Positions 15,608 to 23,198 of a DNA stretch of 36,105 nt are shown piece after piece. The DNA lies in assembly GCA_025361645.1 (NCBI GenBank), contig JANYKI010000124.1, positions 1 through 36,105 on the forward strand. Reading direction: 5' to 3'. A model generated the notes under the pieces. That model ran no database searches. It worked only from the letters and a program-made list of their open reading frames with translations, and was not told the origin of the DNA. The stretch's first letter is position 1. Each line of letters opens with the position of its first letter. Both the position numbers and the translations under genes were made by a program. Source of the stretch: Methanothrix sp. (GTDB lineage: Archaea > Halobacteriota > Methanosarcinia > Methanotrichales > Methanotrichaceae).

Positions 15608-15736
15608 GTGCGACATATTCAGGCGATTCTGTCGCACAGACTAACCATCCACGAGACACAAATCAAATCCTACATCGGTGCCGAATTAATCATTCTGCCG
15701 CCAGATCCACCTCAAGCCATAGCAAAAAACATCTAG
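15608..15736 (+). CDS. possible 42-residue protein or gene remnant
   Basis: A short frame from GTG 15608 to TAG 15734-15736 translates into a protein-like sequence (RHIQAILSHRLTIHETQIKS then YIGAELIILPPDPPQAIAKN). An 8-bp perfect inverted repeat TGTGCGAC/GTCGCACA (15607-15614, 15631-15638) spans its start. No ribosome site or promoter is clear. It lies in a stretch of gene remnants, so a relic is as likely as a small gene. Function unknown. Confidence 0.25.
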   Translation: MRHIQAILSHRLTIHETQIKSYIGAELIILPPDPPQAIAKNI

Positions 15737-15935
15737 ATGCCCTTCTTGAGTTTTCCCGGACCCTCCGGCATGCCCGCGTGCGTGGGCTGCCGCCTGGAAG
15801 ACCGGTCGGGCCAGTGGTCAGGAGGCGCATGCCTGATGGATGGGCAACTTTTCGGGGCGCTGTATTTTGAGAAAGCAATGCCTTCGGTTTACTATTAATA
15901 TTAGCTGATAATTATAACCAGACAACTAACGATCT

Positions 15936-15966
15936 CACCACAGAGGCACAGAGGACGCACAGAGAC
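15936..15966 (+). repeat. dispersed 'caccacagaggcacagagg' type repeat copy
   Basis: The stretch beginning caccacagaggcacagagg continues with a further acagag-like unit. Similar sequences (cacagagg-acacagag) are scattered in many prokaryotic genomes. A diverged match occurs on the minus strand at about 30-65, inside the partial gene at the left edge. Confidence 0.5.
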
Positions 15967-15986
15967 TTTTTAGCGGAGGTTTCGTT

Positions 15987-16207
15987 GCCGTCTTCGGCTT
16001 GCAGATCCTTGCGGGCCGCAGGGAGCCGCGCCCGGCAGCCCGTCGGGCATGTTGTCTCCTTTGCCGGGGTCCGCGGCTCTCGCTCCTGGGTCGCCGCCGT
16101 GGGCCGGGCCGTCCGGAGTTGCGGCGCTGTCGTCAGGGCGGGCCGGATTGCCGGACAAGCGATCGTGCCAAGGAAGGCAGGAGGCTTAAAGACGGCGGGA
16201 TTTTTTT
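15987..16207 (+). ncRNA. candidate structured non-coding RNA with terminal helix and T-run
   Basis: This GC-rich block lacks a convincing protein but has nested, compatible complementary segments. The closing helix is GCCGTCTT (15987-15994) with AAGACGGC (16189-16196). Inside are hairpin 16007-16022; arm GAGCCGCG (16023-16030) with CGCGGCTC (16072-16079), itself holding CCCGGCA/TGCCGGG and a GCCC-GTC-GGGC loop; and arm CTCCTG (16083-16088) with CAGGAG (16178-16183), holding CGCCGC/GCGGCG and CCGG-attg-CCGG. Seven T follow at 16201-16207, as at an archaeal terminator. I do not see the conserved motifs of RNase P, SRP or 5S RNA. Identity unknown; being a relic of something else is possible. Confidence 0.5.
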
Positions 16208-16279
16208 AAAAAGAGATATCGCCGCTATGCAACCAACTGGATCGAAGCTTTGATCTCCTTGAACGACGGATAATAATTT

Positions 16280-16384
16280 ATGCTTATCGAAGATCTCCGG
16301 AATAAAAAGAGAGAATAGATTCTGAAGATTGCGGCAAAGCACGGCGCTCGTAATGTCGGGATCTTCGGCTCCGTTGCCAGAGGT
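16280..16384 (+). pseudogene. broken MNT-type nucleotidyltransferase (N-terminal piece)
   Basis: From ATG 16280 the frame reads MLIEDLRNKKRE, then TAG (16316-16318), then continues ILKIAAKHGARNVGIFGSVA-RG. This is the N-terminus of a MNT (minimal nucleotidyltransferase) antitoxin-type protein, whose GSxxRG motif is intact, but the gene stops there: the catalytic Asp pair that should follow is missing and sequence switches into a PHP gene. Such genes usually pair with a HEPN toxin, and no HEPN gene is present here. Confidence 0.6.
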
Positions 16385-16673
16385 CTACAACTCCAAGCAT
16401 CTCTTCGGCATAGCCAACGCAAGGGCCCGCATGGGCGCCAAGAAGCGCCATCTTCCAATGGTGGCAGGAAGCGACTCGCACTTCGCCGCCACGGTGGGGC
16501 TGGGTGTGACGGAGATCGAGGCGGCAAACGCAGAGGAGGCAGTGGCGGCCATCCGGGCCGGGCAGACACGGGTGGTGGGCAAGCGGACGCCGCCGCGGTT
16601 CTTTATTGGGAATACCGTGCAGTCCATTTACACGATTGTGAGGAAGGGTGTGCGGAGAGGGCGGAAGGTGTAG
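16374..16673 (+). pseudogene. C-terminal half of a PHP-domain phosphoesterase
   Basis: The frame from 16374 reads LPEVYNSKHLFGIANARARM, then LPMVAGSDSHFAATVGLGVT, then AVAAIRAGQTRVVGKRTPPR. This is the last part of an archaeal PHP metal-dependent phosphoesterase with the AGSDSH metal motif; about half of the usual 210-220 residues is missing. The sequence is joined at 16374-16383 to a truncated nucleotidyltransferase in another frame. A short open reading frame begins at TTG 16329, but that part is the nucleotidyltransferase DNA in the wrong frame. The stop (TAG 16671-16673) is probably original. Confidence 0.65.
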
Positions 16674-16764
16674 CTCTTGGATATTTGTAAAATCCGGATG
16701 CCAATTGGCGAAGTTGACAGAAAGATGAGCGCAGTCAGCTTGAAGGTTCTTGGCAGAGGGATTC

Positions 16765-17949
16765 ATGCATTATGGTAGATTTATTCAAGGAAAAGATGAC
16801 TTAAAAGATGTCAATGCTAGCGAAATCGTTGCTAAAATTGGGAAGGGCGAAACCGTCGATTTAGATCATGCCAGAATCTTAGGGGATCTGAACATTGGCA
16901 AGCTAAATTTACCAAATAGATCAATCCGGAGAACAGATCTCGAAACAAAATCATTAGGATTAGAAGATAGCATATCTATCATAGCTTCCATTATAAAAAT
17001 TACAAACTCGGAAATCCAAGGCGTCACCAACTTTGGTGAGGCGGCATTTTCTCAAGAGTTTGATTTTTCTGGATCTAGGTTCAAAGATATTGCCGATTTC
17101 AGAGGATCTAAGTTCGACGGACCTACAGACTTCACTGGGACTCAGTTCAGCGAAGAAGCCCTTTTCAGTGGAACCCAGTTCACTGGAGGGGCTCTATTTG
17201 AAGGATGCCTGTTCGACGGATGGGCGGATTTTTTGGGATTTCGTGTGATAGGACATGCACAATTTCGCAGATGCCAGTTTAATAAGAGAGCCGATTTCTT
17301 AAGATCACGATTCAGTGGATATACGGTTGATTTCAGCGAATCCGAGTTCCGTGGACAAACAATTTTTAGAAGAAGTATGTTCTGTGAAGATACCTACTTC
17401 TGTAGATGTGTTTTCATTGGAGATCTAGACTTTAGCGGATCGCAATTCAAAGGCGATGTTTTAACATTTAAACACTCTGAATTCTCTAAACCAAAATCTC
17501 AAGAAGATGCGTGCAGAAGGGCCAAGAACATATCGGAAAAGAATGGCGATAGAGAGGAAGCTGGATACCACTTCGATCGAGAGATGGATGCCAGGCGAAG
17601 GCAAAGGCCATGGTATTTACGCTATCCCGAATTAGTATTTATTCAGATGATATTCGGGTATGGTGTTCACCCATGGAGGCTCATGACTTGGTGGGGTATA
17701 ATCGTTACTTCATTTGCCTTTTTATTTTGGGTTGCGAAAGGAATTGAGGGGGCCACAATCTTCGATTGCATTAAGTTCAGTTTTGCCACTGCTATCGCTC
17801 CTGGATACATTGCCTCAGTCATTAATCCTGGAAATTCTGGATATAGACTTGTTTCTGAATATCATGCTCTTGCAATGGCAGAGACGATAATTGGAACATT
17901 TTTATGGGCAGGCTTCATCGCAACTTTTGCCAGGAAGTATATGAAGTAG
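16765..17949 (+). CDS. pentapeptide-repeat protein with C-terminal channel-like membrane domain
   Basis: 394 residues from ATG 16765, preceded by GAGGGA. Residues about 85-245 are pentapeptide repeats of A(D/N)LXX/F type (ADFRGSKFDG, TDFTGTQFSE, ALFSGTQFTG and so on), forming a right-handed quadrilateral beta helix. A charged linker (EDACRRAKNISEKNGDREEA) follows. The C-terminal 100 residues have a helix (WWGIIVTSFAFLFWVA), a re-entrant-like segment (CIKFSFATAIAPGYIASV) and a second helix (ETIIGTFLWAGFIATFA), the layout of a two-helix ion channel, though TAIAPGY replaces the TxGYG selectivity filter. Possibly an ion-conducting or stress-sensing protein. More AT-rich than neighbours, hence possibly acquired. 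Confidence 0.78.
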   Translation: MHYGRFIQGKDDLKDVNASEIVAKIGKGETVDLDHARILGDLNIGKLNLPNRSIRRTDLETKSLGLEDSISIIASIIKITNSEIQGVTNFGEAAFSQEFDFSGSRFKDIADFRGSKFDGPTDFTGTQFSEEALFSGTQFTGGALFEGCLFDGWADFLGFRVIGHAQFRRCQFNKRADFLRSRFSGYTVDFSESEFRGQTIFRRSMFCEDTYFCRCVFIGDLDFSGSQFKGDVLTFKHSEFSKPKSQEDACRRAKNISEKNGDREEAGYHFDREMDARRRQRPWYLRYPELVFIQMIFGYGVHPWRLMTWWGIIVTSFAFLFWVAKGIEGATIFDCIKFSFATAIAPGYIASVINPGNSGYRLVSEYHALAMAETIIGTFLWAGFIATFARKYMK

Positions 17950-18047
17950 CGATTAGATGAAAAATATTAGTTGGAGCGTTCTCCTTTGAGTCATTATACG
18001 GTTCGATCTAGATGTTTTATGATTATGAGAGCGAGCAGGTAGAATTC

Positions 18048-18407
18048 ATGCGCGGAAAAATTGCGTCAGGTCTCGGTCAGGGTCAGTACTTCATCTCCCG
18101 GGAGGGCTACAGCCGCCAGTTCGTGCAGAAACTGGGCTTCGTCCCCTTCCCCGGCACCCTGAACGTGCGCCTGGAGGAGCCCTTTCCGGCGGAGCAGCCA
18201 GCGATCCGGATCGAGGGCTTCGTTGAGGAGGGCAAGAGCTTTGGCGAATGCAAGTGCTACCGCATCAAGCTGAACGGCATCGAGGCCGCTGTGGTCCGGC
18301 CCGAGAAAAGCCACTATCCTCTGGAATTGATCGAGATTATTGCACCCGTGAAGCTGCGGGCTTTGGGGCTGGAAGACGGCGATCCTGTTGAGGTAATATT
18401 ATTATGA
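18048..18407 (+). CDS. ribK: CTP-dependent riboflavin kinase
   Basis: 119 residues from ATG 18048; an in-frame ATG at 18012 would add 12 residues that do not resemble the family. Archaeal RibK motifs are clear: GKIASGLGQGQYFIS, LGFVPFPGTLNVRLEEP (binding loop), VVRPEKSHYP and LELIEIIAPVKLRALGLED near the end. The enzyme makes FMN from riboflavin using CTP. It stands alone between the pentapeptide gene and a GC-rich element; no promoter stands out. Confidence 0.92.
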   Translation: MRGKIASGLGQGQYFISREGYSRQFVQKLGFVPFPGTLNVRLEEPFPAEQPAIRIEGFVEEGKSFGECKCYRIKLNGIEAAVVRPEKSHYPLELIEIIAPVKLRALGLEDGDPVEVILL

Positions 18408-18428
18408 TAGTATGCAGTTAAATATGCC

Positions 18429-18590
18429 AAAAAAAAACTGAGATGTCGGGCCCCCTTCCAGACGGGCGTGCTCCCGCGTCTCGCGGTCCCGCGCGCGTGG
18501 CCCCGGATTCTCGATGCACATGGGTTCGGGAGAGAAACGACGACGGCGCACCCGCGGCGGAAAATGCGGGCATGCAAGGCGCCGCCGCAA
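18429..18590 (-). ncRNA. second GC-rich candidate structured RNA, T-run terminated on minus strand
   Basis: On the minus strand this GC-rich block ends in nine T (plus-strand A-run 18429-18437). Complementary arms include, in plus coordinates, CGACGGCGC (18541-18549) with GCGCCGCCG (18579-18587, one G-U), the inner CCCGC (18551-18555) with GCGGG (18566-18570), CTCCCG (18471-18476) with CGGGAG (18527-18532), and GGGCC (18448-18452) with GGCCC (18499-18503). A 22-base segment (18532-18553) matches 2413-2434 at 19 positions. No known RNA family is recognised and no credible protein is encoded. A repeat element is the alternative. Confidence 0.4.
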
Positions 18591-18775
18591 TTTGACTCCA
18601 GATTCGCTTCAGTTACCGGTCTTTCTTGCCCTGGCTCAGGTCGTGCCCTTCATCACTCCATACTCCTCTCCCATAAGAATGTGAATACCCGGCGTCGCCG
18701 TCATTTCAAAACCGGCACATTTTGAATGAACTCTGAGTGTTTGATATTCATCCAAGAGCACCGCTAAAGGCGCTG

Positions 18776-18784
18776 GTAATATAT
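18776..18784 (+). promoter_or_regulatory. TATA box of the large TPR gene
   Basis: taatatatc at 18776-18784 predicts a transcript start at about 18804, only a few bases before GTG 18810, consistent with a leaderless or nearly leaderless mRNA. Confidence 0.5.
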
Positions 18785-18809
18785 CCCATATGCGATTCTC
18801 TCTAGAACA

Positions 18810-21800
18810 GTGATTGCTTTGCAAAAGTCCTCTTCCCTCCCGTTGTTGATGCGTTCTTCTGCTATGCTAGCCTGTATGCTGCTGCTCTTCCTTCCCGCAT
18901 CCGCCGAAACTCAAGATAGTGCTGCCTACTGGCTGGAAAATGGCCAGGCATCTCTTTTAAACGGCAGCTTTCCGCGAGCCATCGAAAGCTTTGACCGGGT
19001 CATAAAGATCGATCCGAAGAATGCATCGGCCTGGGGCGGCAAAGGCATTGCCCTCTCCCGGCTGGGCCGTTACAAGATGGCCGAGTTGTGCTTCAATTAT
19101 GCCCTGGGAAAAGATGGCAAAAATGCCCAGCTCTGGCTGGAGGACGGCAGGGCCAAAGAGCTGGCCGGTAAGTGGAGCGAAGCCCGGCAGAGCTACGAGC
19201 GGGCCCTGGCTTTGCAGGCAAACCTTGTCGAGGCATGGCTGGGCAAGGCCAATGCATCTCTTGCCCTGGAAAGCTATGATGATGCTTTGCAAAGCTTCAA
19301 GAACGCCTCTCTTTACGGCCGGAGCGATGCCGGCAAGGCGGGCCAGGTTAGAGTGCTGCTAGCTCACAGTTCGGCTCTTTTGAAGGAAGGCAAATTTGAG
19401 GCGGCTTATAATAGTAGCAATGCGGCTCTTGCCATTGATCCGCAAAATATCCGGACGCTGATGCTAAAGGGAGACGCTTTGAACAGGCTGGGTAGATTTG
19501 AGTTTGCCCTGGCCTGCTATGACGAGATCCTGGCCGGCAATTCGTCTGATGAGATTGGAAAGAATGGCAAGGCCCTGGCTCTGATAGGCCTGGGCGAAAA
19601 AGCGCTGGCCGCGGGAAACGTCTCCCAGGCACTTGAAAATTTCAGGGAAGCCTCCCGCCTTGCACCGCAAAATGAAGTGGCAGTGTCCGGTTTGGTCAGG
19701 GCTCTGACCGTCAAAGGTGATCAGCTTTTGCGCGACGGTCTCTTCAGAGAGGCCATCCAGAGTTACGAAACAGCGCTTGTCCTTTTACCTTTGGACCCGG
19801 GCGCACTGGCCGGAAAAGAGAGGGCATCGGCGGAACGTACCGTCAGGATGAAGGAGGCCGAATCTGGGAACGCTTCCCTGCAAAAAGTTAGGGTGATCTC
19901 AGAATATGCCCATTATTTTGAGCTGGCGAAAAACCAGAACAGGAACGGCTCGTATTCTCTGGCTTTAGAGAGCCTCAACAAATCCCTTGAGCTTGATGCC
20001 AGCCAGTTTGAAGCCTGGCTGCTCAAAGGACAGATGCTCTCTCGCCTGGGAAGGCAATCCGAGGCCCTCGATTCACTGGATCAGGCAATAGAAATCAATC
20101 AGTCCAGCCTCCCCGCCCTGGCATTAAAGGGGCAGATCCTGGCCATGACAGGGAAATATAGAATGGCCGGGCTATTTTTCGACTCTGCCCTGCGTCTGGA
20201 CCCGGAGAATATCGCCCTGTGGAATGATATGGCACAGGTTCAGGAGAAGCTGCAAAACTATAAAGGCGCCCTGCAAAGCTACAACAAGGCATTAAAGCTG
20301 GATGATAATAATACAGAGACTCTGCTTGGCAAAGGCCGTCTCTTGCTGGAAAACGCAAAGTACCAGGAGGCAGTGCAATGTTTTTCCCTGGTATTAGAGA
20401 AGGAAAAAGGAAATGTAGCCGCCTTGCGAGGCATGGGCGACGCAAAGCTTGCTCTCCAGGAATACGATACCGCGTTAGAGTCCTACGAGGCGGCACTTGT
20501 GCACAACTCCAGCGATCTGGCATCAATGCTGGGAAAGGCTGAGGCCCTTTATGCCCGGCAGGACTACAACTCCTCTCGCCTGGCATTTTCTCAGGCTCTG
20601 AAAATTGATCCCCATGATCTTCGGGCATTACTGGGCAATGGATACAGCTTCCTTCTGCTGCATGATTATCCCTTTGCCCTGCAAAGCTTTACCAGTGCTC
20701 TGTCCCAGGATTCGAAAAGCGTCCCTGCCCTGCTGGGAAAAGGAGAGGCACTCCATCAGCTGGGTGAGAAAGTAGAGGCCCTGCAGTGCTATGATCAGGC
20801 TCTTTTACTGGAGCCAGATAATACGGTAGCATTGCTTGATAAGGGAGATGTGCTCTTGGAGCAAAACGATCTGACCGGCGCAATGCTTGCCTATGGCCGC
20901 GTCCTCGCTCTGCAGCCCGGCAACGTGCGGGCAATGCTGGGCAGGGGAGATGCTTTCCTGCAAAATGGCCTCCCTGATAAGGCATTGCCACTGTATGAAA
21001 AAGTTATTGAAATTGACCGGCAAAATATTCGGGCATTATTGGGAGAAGCCGGGATTCAATATTCAATGGCGGACTGCAAATCAGCTCTGCATTCGTATGA
21101 CCAGATCCTCTCACTGGATGAAAATAACGCCGCAGCCTTGGCAGGGCGCGGCAATGCACAGCTCTGCGGCAAGGATGTTGATCTCGCCCGGCAAAGCTAC
21201 CAGCGGGCTCTTGCCATCCAGCCGAAAAGCGTGGCTGCTCTCCTGGGCATGGGTGACGTGCTTTACGAAAGGGGCAACTACAGTGATGCCCTTCACTATT
21301 ACGAGCAGGCTACAGCATTTGATCCCAGCGCCCGCGGCTACCGGGGACAGGGCAATGCATTCGCTGCCAATGGAGAGTACAACAGATCTCTTACTCTTTT
21401 TGATAGATCCCTGAGCCTGAACCCATCTGATGTCGATGCATTGCTAGGCAAGGGCCTGGCGCTGGCAGCTCTGGGCAACAGCTCTATTGCCCTAAAATGT
21501 TTCCAAGAGATCGTATCCGTAAATCCAGGAAACTATGCCGCCTGGTCCAATCTGGGAAGCATGCAGGCCTCTATTGGCCGGTACGATGAGGCTGCCAGGA
21601 GCCTGGAAAAGGCATGCAGGGCAGATTCATCTCATGAGGACGTCTGGTATAATCTGGGCCAGGTGTACTACTCTTTGGGCCGCTACAGCCAATCGGCAGA
21701 TGCTTTCCGGAATGCGACCCGGTTAAATTCGCAGGATGCTGCCGCCTGGATGGAACTGGGACTGGCGCAAAATCAGAGTGGAAAGCTTGATGAGGCTTTG

Positions 21801-22013
21801 CAGAGTTTTGAGAACGCAGCCTTGTTGCAGCCGCAAAATATTGATGCCCAATATTACAGGGGCCTGACATTGGTGGCCCAAAACCGATACCGAGAAGCTC
21901 TTCGTGCCTTTGAAAGAGTTTTAGTGATGGATGCAAAGAATTCAAACGCCTGGTATGCCATCAATCTAACAAAGGCACGTCTCAACGAAACCAGTCTAAA
22001 TAGGGGTATATAA
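18810..22013 (+). CDS. giant secreted TPR-repeat protein
   Basis: 1067 residues from GTG 18810 (ATG 18849 is an alternative). Residues about 14-32 are a signal peptide (AMLACMLLLFLPASA) with cleavage after ASA, so the protein acts outside the membrane. By eye I count about 28 tetratricopeptide repeats of 34 residues, for example LLGKGEALHQLGEKVEALQC followed by YDQALLLEPDN, which occupy nearly everything from residue 38 to 1045. A less regular linker lies near residues 335-370. No transmembrane or sorting anchor follows. So many TPRs form a long superhelical scaffold for protein-protein contacts, perhaps with surface or sheath proteins. T-rich ggctatttttt (22130-22139) could terminate it. Confidence 0.9.
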   Translation: MIALQKSSSLPLLMRSSAMLACMLLLFLPASAETQDSAAYWLENGQASLLNGSFPRAIESFDRVIKIDPKNASAWGGKGIALSRLGRYKMAELCFNYALGKDGKNAQLWLEDGRAKELAGKWSEARQSYERALALQANLVEAWLGKANASLALESYDDALQSFKNASLYGRSDAGKAGQVRVLLAHSSALLKEGKFEAAYNSSNAALAIDPQNIRTLMLKGDALNRLGRFEFALACYDEILAGNSSDEIGKNGKALALIGLGEKALAAGNVSQALENFREASRLAPQNEVAVSGLVRALTVKGDQLLRDGLFREAIQSYETALVLLPLDPGALAGKERASAERTVRMKEAESGNASLQKVRVISEYAHYFELAKNQNRNGSYSLALESLNKSLELDASQFEAWLLKGQMLSRLGRQSEALDSLDQAIEINQSSLPALALKGQILAMTGKYRMAGLFFDSALRLDPENIALWNDMAQVQEKLQNYKGALQSYNKALKLDDNNTETLLGKGRLLLENAKYQEAVQCFSLVLEKEKGNVAALRGMGDAKLALQEYDTALESYEAALVHNSSDLASMLGKAEALYARQDYNSSRLAFSQALKIDPHDLRALLGNGYSFLLLHDYPFALQSFTSALSQDSKSVPALLGKGEALHQLGEKVEALQCYDQALLLEPDNTVALLDKGDVLLEQNDLTGAMLAYGRVLALQPGNVRAMLGRGDAFLQNGLPDKALPLYEKVIEIDRQNIRALLGEAGIQYSMADCKSALHSYDQILSLDENNAAALAGRGNAQLCGKDVDLARQSYQRALAIQPKSVAALLGMGDVLYERGNYSDALHYYEQATAFDPSARGYRGQGNAFAANGEYNRSLTLFDRSLSLNPSDVDALLGKGLALAALGNSSIALKCFQEIVSVNPGNYAAWSNLGSMQASIGRYDEAARSLEKACRADSSHEDVWYNLGQVYYSLGRYSQSADAFRNATRLNSQDAAAWMELGLAQNQSGKLDEALQSFENAALLQPQNIDAQYYRGLTLVAQNRYREALRAFERVLVMDAKNSNAWYAINLTKARLNETSLNRGI

Positions 22014-22140
22014 AAATCTGCATAAAATGCTGCAAAAGACTGCTGTTCTGGAGCAGAGGAGCCGGACCGGAAATCTATGGCAAAGAATGTCTATGGTGGT
22101 GGGAAAGATCCATTAGATATTTTCCGATCTGGCTATTTTT

Positions 22141-22599
22141 TCATCTGCTTTCTACTCTCTTTTTCTCATAGCTTTGATAATTATGCTGCGATACCGTCTC
22201 CTGCTCGAGGATCTCCATCAATCTGTACTGCCGGTTATTTCTATTCCCTCTCTTATCCAGCAGACCGTCGTGATTCATGCGAGATAGATAGGTGGAGACT
22301 GTGGAGAGCTTTATATCATCGGCTACGGTCTCATATTTCTCTCTTAATTCCTGGGTTGTGAACCAGGCATTGGTAAACTCATGTCGGATGAAGCTTTCCA
22401 GTCGGTCCATGAGCGTTCCGCTGCTATAATCACGAGCAGTTGTGGCTGATGCAATGCTATCCCCTCTGCCCTCAAAGACACCGGAAGCTGACAGAAAACC
22501 AATGATCCTGTCTCTTAAAGCCTCTCCATCCATGTTTTGCGACTCAAACTCATGGGAGGATTTAAGGCTCTTGTCTTCTATCTCTATCCGGATCCTCAT
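22141..22599 (-). CDS. winged-helix-like DNA-binding protein, unknown family
   Basis: 152 residues from ATG 22599. The N-terminal 45 residues (MRIRIEIEDKSLKSSHEFES) look like a small alpha/beta or dimerisation region. Residues 65-130 look like a winged helix: a helix with RLESFIRHEF, WFTTQELREKYETVADDIKL (turn and helix), a recognition-type helix STVSTYLSRMNHDGLLDKRG and a wing NRNNRQYRLMEIL. I infer a transcription regulator. It is preceded by a small gene 16 bp upstream on the same strand, and the DNA upstream of both contains repeated TGTGAAA motifs that it might bind. Family not recognised. Confidence 0.68.
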   Translation of the reverse strand: MRIRIEIEDKSLKSSHEFESQNMDGEALRDRIIGFLSASGVFEGRGDSIASATTARDYSSGTLMDRLESFIRHEFTNAWFTTQELREKYETVADDIKLSTVSTYLSRMNHDGLLDKRGNRNNRQYRLMEILEQETVSQHNYQSYEKKRVESR

Positions 22600-22615
22600 T
22601 TTAAATCCCCTTCAA

Positions 22616-22849
22616 TCATCTTATCTTTAAAGAAGGAAGGAATATGCGTTGCATAGAGGAAGCTGCATCCCGGCTGGAGACAAAGCAGACATTTTCTGTC
22701 ATTGCTGCATTTTTAGGCAGCCTGGACCTCTCTAGGTTCATCTGCAACATAAATAATTTGATGTGCCCTCTCATAATTTCCCCCTCTTCATAGCCAACTA
22801 CTTTTATTCTCGTACCATCCCCAATTTTCGATAGGACTGTGAAAGACAT
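22616..22849 (-). CDS. small protein upstream of the winged-helix gene
   Basis: 77 residues from ATG 22849; GTG 22858 would add three. Sequence begins MSFTVLSKIGDGTRIKVVGY and continues EEGEIMRGHIKLFMLQMNLE, then a more polar tail. The start codon lies inside a perfect palindrome, CTGTGAAA (22837-22844) and TTTCACAG (22853-22860), which would suit autoregulation. It lies 16 bp before the winged-helix gene, so the two are likely cotranscribed. No family recognised; a small regulator or partner is a guess. Confidence 0.45.
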   Translation of the reverse strand: MSFTVLSKIGDGTRIKVVGYEEGEIMRGHIKLFMLQMNLERSRLPKNAAMTENVCFVSSRDAASSMQRIFLPSLKIR

Positions 22850-22860
22850 TGCTTTCACAG
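22837..22860. promoter_or_regulatory. palindrome ctgtgaaa-N8-tttcacag
   Basis: A perfect 8-bp inverted repeat with an 8-base spacer, covering the start codon of the small gene at 22849. It shares TGTGAAA with four other places between 23197 and 23675. Such symmetry fits a dimeric helix-turn-helix regulator. Confidence 0.5.
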
Positions 22861-22911
22861 CCTATTCAACTATTCATATCAGATCCCGTCTCAGCCGTTC
22901 CCTTTTGATCC

Positions 22912-23109
22912 TCACGGTCGTCCCTTCCCGACAACGAGGATTTCACCGGCCAAGTAATTCATCATCTGCATCAGGCCTGAGCTATTTTGTCGTCCCTTTC
23001 CGACAGTGAACAGTCTGTAGACAGATGCATTGTATACAGATCCGATATGATACTCCCTTTCGCTACCCCTTGTGCCATCTATGCGAGAAAGTGTATTGCT
23101 GTGAAGCAT
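22912..23109 (-). CDS. doubtful 65-residue protein
   Basis: An open frame from ATG 23109 to a stop at 22912. The translation is partly protein-like (SVYNASVYRLFTVGKGRQNS, later MMNYLAGEILVVGKGRP). It contains the VGKGR sequence twice because the DNA has a duplicated 17-mer (22917-22933, 22989-23005). No ribosome site. It might be a small gene of the same leftward unit, a decayed gene, or an artefact of repeated DNA. Other frames in 23109-23240 also contain short protein-like stretches, which suggests decay or frameshifts. Confidence 0.25.
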   Translation of the reverse strand: MLHSNTLSRIDGTRGSEREYHIGSVYNASVYRLFTVGKGRQNSSGLMQMMNYLAGEILVVGKGRP

Positions 23110-23198
23110 TTCGCCGGATACCGAAAATGCCTTTTAAGGCTTCGATTTCCCCCTTCATTGCTACCCCTCGTGCCATCCCTTACAGTGACGCTATGCTT

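Noticed and set aside
15737-15892. Plus-strand frame of 51 residues with CVGC
   Set aside because: Follows a weak candidate gene and has no ribosome site or family match; could be a relic, but I cannot support it as a gene.
15987-16207. RNase P RNA or SRP RNA
   Set aside because: The conserved RNase P and SRP helix-8 motifs are absent on both strands, and the length is short for either.
20095-20628. Long antisense frames within the TPR gene
   Set aside because: Produced by codon bias of the strongly supported plus-strand gene; no start signals.
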